This document shows positions 60,125 to 64,000 of a stretch of DNA of 64,000 nt, in pieces. A program made the position numbers and the translations under genes. The DNA is from Lachnospiraceae bacterium. GTDB lineage: Bacteria; Bacillota; Clostridia; Lachnospirales; Lachnospiraceae. Within the stretch, counting starts at the first letter, position 1. Each line of letters starts with the position of its first letter. Under the pieces are notes generated by a model. It did no database searches and was not told the origin of the DNA. It saw only the letters and a list, made by a program, of their open reading frames with translations. The stretch covers positions 45,322 through 109,321 of the forward strand of contig CABJBM010000022.1 in assembly GCA_902363835.1 (NCBI GenBank), written 5' to 3'.

Positions 60125-60565
60125 TTAATCCTTAGGAGGGGTGTCAGAGCCTTCATTACGTCCATAAATGGTAGATGCAAACCAATATTCTTCTTCAGTT
60201 AGTTCGAAATATTGGATGTTTCTTGGATGATCATAGTCATCATAGATACACAAAAGATAAGGATTATTGAGGAATACATATTCTGCTTCATCACCATTGC
60301 AGGAAAATGTTTTTGCTACATGGAAACTTCTTATTTTTGATTGAAAGATAGTTTCTTCACAAGCAGGATTGCTTAAACATTTATTAATCAGAGCTTCCAG
60401 GCTCTCAGCATCTTGAGCAGATACATCATTGAGAATAGATGTATTAAAGTAATTGCGTGTTTGGAATTTGTTTTGAGTTGAATTATTTTTGGTATTATTT
60501 AATGCGATTGAAAAAAGAATGACAAAGATAAGGCATATCACGATTAATTGGATGTTTGTTTTCAT
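60125..60565 (-). CDS. Membrane-anchored protein of unknown function (array gene, minus strand)
   Basis: Start at 60565 (AAGGA 6 bp upstream) gives 146 residues; an upstream ATG at 60583 lacks a site. One N-terminal membrane helix (about 4-22) is followed by an Asn/Thr-rich linker and an extracellular globular part with Cys pairs (CLSNPAC and FSCNGD) and FLNNPYLLCIYDDYDHPRN. No family recognised. A truncated copy lies at 55160-55400. It is opposite in direction to its neighbours and lacks the array promoter module. Confidence 0.6.
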   Translation of the reverse strand: MKTNIQLIVICLIFVILFSIALNNTKNNSTQNKFQTRNYFNTSILNDVSAQDAESLEALINKCLSNPACEETIFQSKIRSFHVAKTFSCNGDEAEYVFLNNPYLLCIYDDYDHPRNIQYFELTEEEYWFASTIYGRNEGSDTPPKD

Positions 60566-60688
60566 ATGGATTCCTTCAATCATATTTTATGTATATAGTA
60601 TCATATATGATAGGAAAAGAAAATATGGTAATAAACTACTCTAGAAAAGTTTGGATTTAGCATATTAGTGTGTAGTGAAAACTTAATA

Positions 60689-60717
60689 TTGATAATAACT
60701 AGGTTAGGTGATAGTAT
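60689..60717 (+). promoter_or_regulatory. Array promoter module P5
   Basis: TTGATA, 17 bp, TAGTAT in AACTTAATATTGATAATAAC, 39 bp before the GTG start at 60756. Confidence 0.7.
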
Positions 60718-60755
60718 ATCCAAAAGGATTATTTATATAATTGGAGGTGGCTCTT

Positions 60756-61307
60756 GTGAATAAAGTCTCAGTAAAGTTATTATCTATAGATGATGCAGAC
60801 AGCCTTTTTGAATTTGAAGTAGAAAACCGTTGCTATTTTGAATCCATTGGCTTGTCTCGAAGTAATTCTTATTATAACCGCGCCTCATTTCAAGAAATAA
60901 TAGAAAGATTAGTAGCTGAACAAGAAAAGGATATTCACTATATGTATCTGGTGATGAATACACAGGGGGAGGTTATTGGCAGAGTTAACCTTACTGATGT
61001 TATAAAAGAGCCTTTAAAGAAAGCTGAGTTAGGATATCGTATGGGTGAAAAACATCAGGGGAAAGGATATGCAACTACAGCTGTAAAATTGATTGTTAAG
61101 CAGGCCGGTTTGGTACATAAGCTCCATAGAATTGAAGCTGGAACCTCTCCTCAAAATATAGGATCTCAAATTGTTTTAATTAAAAGTGGTTTTCTATTCG
61201 TCGGAAAATATAGCCAGTATATTATGCAAGGTGATAGTTGGGCTGATAGCCTGCTTTTTGAAAAAGTCTTAGACTTTAGTGATAAGCATAATGCTACACA
61301 GAATTAA
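60756..61307 (+). CDS. RimJ/RimL-type GNAT acetyltransferase (array gene)
   Basis: The start is taken as GTG 60756, five bases after GGAGGTGG; a TTG at 60741 lies inside that ribosome site. The 183-residue product has the RimJ/L pattern: LSIDDADSLFEFEVENRCYF at the start, VIGRVNLTDVIKEPLKKAEL, GYRMGEKHQGKGYATTAVKL (motif A with QGKGYA) and EAGTSPQNIGSQIVLIKSGF with HRIEAGTSPxNxxS, typical of N-terminal ribosomal-protein or antibiotic acetyltransferases. T6 follows. Confidence 0.9.
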   Translation: MNKVSVKLLSIDDADSLFEFEVENRCYFESIGLSRSNSYYNRASFQEIIERLVAEQEKDIHYMYLVMNTQGEVIGRVNLTDVIKEPLKKAELGYRMGEKHQGKGYATTAVKLIVKQAGLVHKLHRIEAGTSPQNIGSQIVLIKSGFLFVGKYSQYIMQGDSWADSLLFEKVLDFSDKHNATQN

Positions 61308-61347
61308 TAACCGAACAGACAGAAAAATAAGTGTAATCATATATAAA

Positions 61348-61386
61348 GAACTATCAGCTATGATATTAAGCTGGTAGTTCTTTTTT
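61348..61386 (+). terminator. Array terminator module T6
   Basis: GAACTATCAGCT / AGCTGGTAGTTC (one G.U), loop ATGATATTA, T-run. Confidence 0.88.
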
Positions 61387-61448
61387 GTCGATTATTTAGG
61401 CTGGTAAACTGAAACAAAAATTTTGAAAAATAGATTAAGAACAAAATA

Positions 61449-61472
61449 TTGATAGTTAGCAGCTTTTAGAAT
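61449..61472 (+). promoter_or_regulatory. Array promoter module P6, split by IS66 insertion
   Basis: AATATTGATAGTTAGC gives TTGATA, then exactly 17 bp, then a single T before the IS left end. In the other modules this T is the first base of the -10 box, so the element sits inside the promoter of the next unit, which would continue beyond the window. Confidence 0.7.
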
Positions 61473-61498
61473 GTAAGCGTCAAATATGTCAGTGTATA
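61473..61498 (+). repeat. IS66 left terminal inverted repeat
   Basis: Starts GTAAGCGTCAAATATGTC and matches the right end with three mismatches in 26. Confidence 0.9.
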
Positions 61499-61584
61499 TT
61501 TTTTAACTTTTAATTGTGAGATAATGTCTCTAATTCTAAAAGTCTTAAGGAACTTAAGTACCTTAAGGGATTGGAGATTTATCT

Positions 61585-61959
61585 ATGGATCACTTAACCG
61601 TAGCAACTGATTCCCAGAAACTCGGCCTTTGGATCGAACGGATTGGGGAATGCAGGGCAAGCAATCAGAAAGTGTCTGATTGGTGCACCGCTCATGATGT
61701 CAGTATAAAGTCCTATTATTACTGGCTTCGCAAGATCAAGCGCGAAGCCTTTGATGCAATTCCTGCTGAAAGAAAACCTAAAGTTCCAACTGTTGCTTCC
61801 CAGCCCTCTATGTTTGCTGAAGTTCCGCATACAACTGCCAATTTCAGCTCATCAACCGCTGTCATTATCAGACTTGGAAATACAACTCTGGAAATCCAGA
61901 ATGGTGCGGACCAGGAAACAATCGAAAATACCCTTCGTACCATCAGGCATCTATGTTAG
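61585..61959 (+). CDS. tnpA: IS66 TnpA (accessory protein)
   Basis: The 124-residue product has the IS66 Orf1 pattern: a helix-turn-helix-like N-terminal half with WIERIGECRASNQKVSDWC and VSIKSYYYWLRKIKRE, and a C-terminal strand region TAVIIRLGNTTLEIQNGAD ending in an amphipathic helix. It probably binds element ends and assists the transposase. It overlaps tnpB by 7 bp (ATG at 61953), so the two are translationally coupled. GGAG lies about 8 bp before the ATG. Confidence 0.9.
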   Translation: MDHLTVATDSQKLGLWIERIGECRASNQKVSDWCTAHDVSIKSYYYWLRKIKREAFDAIPAERKPKVPTVASQPSMFAEVPHTTANFSSSTAVIIRLGNTTLEIQNGADQETIENTLRTIRHLC

Positions 61960-62309
61960 GCGATATTTCAAAGGCAGAACATATCTATCTTGCCTGCGGT
62001 TATACGGATATGCGCAAATCCATTGATGGCCTATCCGCCATTGTACAGCAAAACTTCAGACTTGATCCTTTTTCCAACAGCCTGTTTTTGTTCTGTGGAC
62101 GCAAATGTAACCGCATCAAAGCTCTCTTCTGGGAAGGTGATGGCTTTGTCTTACTTTATAAGAGGCTTGAAAATGGAACGTTCCAGTGGCCAAGGACACA
62201 GGCTGAAGTACGGCTGATTTCAGGACAGGAGTTTCGGTGGCTCATGGAAGGCCTGTCCATTAACCAGCCCAAAGCAGTGAAGAAATCTCAGCCGGAAAGG
62301 ATCATATAA
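61953..62309 (+). CDS. tnpB: IS66 TnpB (Orf2)
   Basis: The 118-residue protein is a typical IS66 Orf2: IYLACGYTDMRKSIDGLSAI near the start, FLFCGRKCNRIKALFWEGDG in the middle and LYKRLENGTFQWPR. The length and motifs are complete with no frameshift. Orf2 is required for transposition in studied IS66 elements but its biochemical role is not settled. It starts within the end of tnpA and is followed after 53 bp by tnpC. Confidence 0.93.
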   Translation: MLGDISKAEHIYLACGYTDMRKSIDGLSAIVQQNFRLDPFSNSLFLFCGRKCNRIKALFWEGDGFVLLYKRLENGTFQWPRTQAEVRLISGQEFRWLMEGLSINQPKAVKKSQPERII

Positions 62310-62362
62310 AAGTCCTCAAATGCCGTATTTACTGGATTTTACCGTATCTTTATGGTATAATT

Positions 62363-63934
62363 ATGACAGTTAAAAAGCAAAGGAACTGTCATCAAATGGA
62401 GCATAACAATCAGCTTGAAAATCTCGAAAACCGCATCGTTGAATTAGAAAAAGAGAACCTTCTTCTTCATGAAAAGGTTGCTTTTCTGACCAGAAAACTT
62501 TATGGCAGGACTACGGAGCAGACATCATCTCTCGGACTCGAGGGACAGATGTCTCTTTTTGATGAAGCGGAGGTCTTTGTAGATCCGAAGGCTGCAGAAC
62601 CAGATTTAAAAGACGTTGCATCCTATCGCCGTCGGAAACATAAAGGGCAAAAGGAAGAACTGTTAAAGGATCTCCCTCATGAAAAGAAACTCTGTACGCT
62701 TGCGGAAGAGGACCGTTTCTGTGAGACCTGTGGCACTCCCCTTGTATCTGTTGGGGAAGAATTCGTCCGCACAGAGATTGAATTCATTCCTGCCAAAGTA
62801 CGCGTCATTGATTATTACCGTGAGACCTTTGAATGCAGAAAGTGCCGTAAGGAAGGAAAAGAATATATGGAGAAGTCTCCAATGCCTTATCCAGTTATCC
62901 AGCACTCTTATGCCTCCCCTGGAGCGGTTGCGTGGGTCATTCATCAAAAGTATGAACTGGCTGTTCCTTTATACCGTCAGGAAAAGGAATGGGAAAACCT
63001 GGGGGTAGCCTTAAGCCGTGCAACGATGTCAAACTGGATCCTTACCAGTTACCGGGACTGGCTTTCCCCGGTGGTTGGGCTTCTTCATAAAAAACTGTTA
63101 GAGCAGCAATACCTTCACATCGATGAAACTCCTGTACAGGTCATGAATGAACCGGACCGGAAGAATACAACGGATTCTTATATGTGGGTATACTGCTCCA
63201 TCAAGGACGCTGGGCAGCCAGTCCGCCAGTTCGTTTATCAGCCAGGGCGGAGCGGAACATATCCCCAGAAATATTTAAAGGGATACCATGGATTCATTCA
63301 TACCGATGCTTACAAAGGTTATGAAAAAGTATCCGGTATTACCCGGTGCATCTGCTGGACTCATCTGAGGAGATACTTTGTTGAAGCACTTCCCAAGGAT
63401 GTCGACAGCCCGGAAGCAACCATTCCAGCCCAGGCAGTCAGATATATCAATCAGCTTTTTGAGATTGAGAAAAAACTGGAAGTTCTATCCCCAGCAGGGC
63501 GGAAGGAACAGCGTCTGGTACAGGAAAAGCCTGTACTGGATGCCTTTTGGTCGTGGGTAAAAGAGACCTCACCGAAAGTCCTTGCGAGTTCCAGACTGGG
63601 CAAAGCCTTTCAGTATGCGAATAACCAAAAAGAAGGACTGATGAATTATCTTCTTGATGGCAACTGCAGCATATCAAACAATCTGGCAGAGAATAGCATC
63701 CGTCCATTTACAATTGGCCGGAAGAACTGGCTGTTCTCAGGAAGTCCGAAAGGAGCAGAAGCAAGTGCGGGTATCTATACTTTAATTGAAACAGCCAAAG
63801 CCAATGGATTAAATCCATGGAAGTACATAAAGTTCATTCTCAGCGATATTCCCGGAACTTCATTTCTTGAATATCCAGAATATCTGGAAGAGTATATGCC
63901 ATGGGATCCAATGATTCAAAAACTTTGTCGTTAA
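62363..63934 (+). CDS. tnpC: IS66 transposase TnpC
   Basis: The 523-residue transposase is intact: an N-terminal coiled coil (ENLENRIVELEKENLLLHEK region, about 15-45), a zinc-binding knuckle (FCETCGTPL and CRKCRKEG), and the DDE catalytic core with LHIDETPVQVM (first Asp), HTDAYKGYEKV (second Asp) and SNNLAENSIRPFTIGRKNW (Glu), followed by the IS66 C-terminal segment. A second ATG at 62396 is also possible as start. With complete ends and no frameshift the element may be active. Confidence 0.95.
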   Translation: MTVKKQRNCHQMEHNNQLENLENRIVELEKENLLLHEKVAFLTRKLYGRTTEQTSSLGLEGQMSLFDEAEVFVDPKAAEPDLKDVASYRRRKHKGQKEELLKDLPHEKKLCTLAEEDRFCETCGTPLVSVGEEFVRTEIEFIPAKVRVIDYYRETFECRKCRKEGKEYMEKSPMPYPVIQHSYASPGAVAWVIHQKYELAVPLYRQEKEWENLGVALSRATMSNWILTSYRDWLSPVVGLLHKKLLEQQYLHIDETPVQVMNEPDRKNTTDSYMWVYCSIKDAGQPVRQFVYQPGRSGTYPQKYLKGYHGFIHTDAYKGYEKVSGITRCICWTHLRRYFVEALPKDVDSPEATIPAQAVRYINQLFEIEKKLEVLSPAGRKEQRLVQEKPVLDAFWSWVKETSPKVLASSRLGKAFQYANNQKEGLMNYLLDGNCSISNNLAENSIRPFTIGRKNWLFSGSPKGAEASAGIYTLIETAKANGLNPWKYIKFILSDIPGTSFLEYPEYLEEYMPWDPMIQKLCR

Positions 63935-63974
63935 CAGACAGCCTTCAATTATAAACAGAGGCTGTCTGTTTTTC
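63934..63974 (+). terminator. Terminator inside the IS66 right end
   Basis: ACAGACAGCCT / AGGCTGTCTGT with a 14-nt loop and TTTTTC directly after the tnpC stop. Confidence 0.88.
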
Positions 63975-64000
63975 TATACACCAACATATTTGACACTTAC
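63975..64000 (-). repeat. IS66 right terminal inverted repeat
   Basis: Ends CAAATATTT-like as ACATATTTGACACTTAC; the reverse complement begins GTAAGTGTCAAATATGTT, matching the left end. Confidence 0.9.

Larger units (their letters stand above)
53135..61472. other. Cassette-like array of single genes with shared promoter and terminator modules
   Basis: Plus-strand units each begin with a module containing AACTTAATATTGATAGTTAG and a -35/-10 pair (53150, 54119, 57908, 58815, 59453 degenerate, 60689, 61449) and most end with a hairpin module containing ACTA(G/A)CTAT(T/C)AATATT (54019, 58719, 59372, 60016, 61348). Between them a GGTAAACTGAGATTTAGCG-like motif recurs (56624, 58770, weaker at 60077, 61402, 54077). 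Unit contents are unrelated single genes, mostly GNATs. Minus-strand genes at 55.6-57.7 and 60.1 kb lack the promoter module. No integrase is visible in the window. Confidence 0.7.
61473..64000 (+). mobile_element. IS66-family insertion sequence, complete to both terminal repeats
   Basis: 2528 bp bounded by inverted repeats: left GTAAGCGTCAAATATG at 61473 and its mate ending CATATTTGACACTTAC at 64000, the last base of the window; 23 of 26 terminal bases match. It carries tnpA, tnpB and tnpC in IS66 order. IS66 elements make 8-bp target duplications; the left flank is TTTAGAAT (61465-61472), the right flank is outside the window. The leader has three CTTAAG repeats (61543-61568). Confidence 0.92.

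Noticed and set aside
53135..61472. Classical integron with attC sites
   Set aside because: No integrase gene in the window and no GTTRRRY/RYYYAAC core pair in the T-spacer-P regions; the units also carry individual promoters, unlike most integron cassettes.
1..64000. tRNA or rRNA genes and prophage structural genes
   Set aside because: No cloverleaf with conserved T-loop, no rRNA-like stretch and no capsid, portal or tail genes were noticed; only short phage-type fragments occur in the array regions.

Overview
The window looks like chromosomal DNA of an anaerobic, spore-forming Lachnospiraceae (Clostridium cluster XIVa, Lacrimispora-like). That is an inference from gene content: a Firmicutes class III fructose bisphosphatase, a DUF1700 gene, a YesM/YesN two-component system beside sugar ABC genes, three Csp-like subtilases and strong AGGAGG ribosome sites. 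No rRNA, tRNA or CRISPR array was seen.

Layout. 1-0.5 kb: end of a heparinase II/III-like gene. 0.5-1.4 kb: non-coding, with two hairpins and copy 1 of a candidate small RNA. 1.4-3.0 kb: AT-rich, decayed single-gene units (flavin reductase remnant, phage-like small ORF, small membrane protein). 3.0-5.1 kb: small minus-strand genes (zinc-ribbon-like protein, HMA-like domain, cold shock protein, CPC_1213-like protein, TspO). 5.5-11.6 kb: a fructoselysine operon in the order frlB-O-N-M-D plus frlR. 11.7-15.1 kb: UbiA prenyltransferase, TetR regulator and divergent DHA2 exporter. 15.6-22.4 kb: cytidine deaminase-like protein, GNAT, SDR, fbp, DUF1700 and two tandem NlpC/P60 hydrolases. 22.7-27.7 kb: Asn/Gln-rich protein, rhodanese, then a housekeeping run (YfcE phosphodiesterase, rRNA methyltransferase, papain-like protease, RdgB, second phosphodiesterase). 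27.8-38.3 kb: pectin/galacturonate utilisation (CHEV-type GH4, AraC, GH105, YesMN, ABC importer). 38.4-42.6 kb: a 1391-residue wall-binding surface protein. 43-52.4 kb: three Csp-like subtilases, all with Gly at the catalytic Ser position, interleaved with a 2H phosphoesterase, a NUDIX protein, an amidinotransferase and an ANT(6)-like enzyme.

52.5-61.5 kb holds the most unusual structure. Copy 2 of the candidate small RNA is followed by a cassette-like array of single genes: five GNATs, a methyltransferase, a broken HD protein, Dabb and CarD proteins, and small membrane proteins. The plus-strand units share an upstream promoter module (-35 TTGATA, mostly 17 bp, then -10) and a downstream terminator hairpin module, and these two modules are inverted versions of one sequence. 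An IS66-family element (61.47-64.0 kb) has inserted at the first base of the -10 box of the next unit. The 1.4-2.8 kb region carries the same terminator module and a second copy of one array unit, so the two regions appear related.

The genes work together in three clear modules: import and dismantling of fructoselysine; sensing, import and cleavage of pectin-derived oligosaccharides; and an accessory array that looks built by unit-by-unit gain, duplication and decay.
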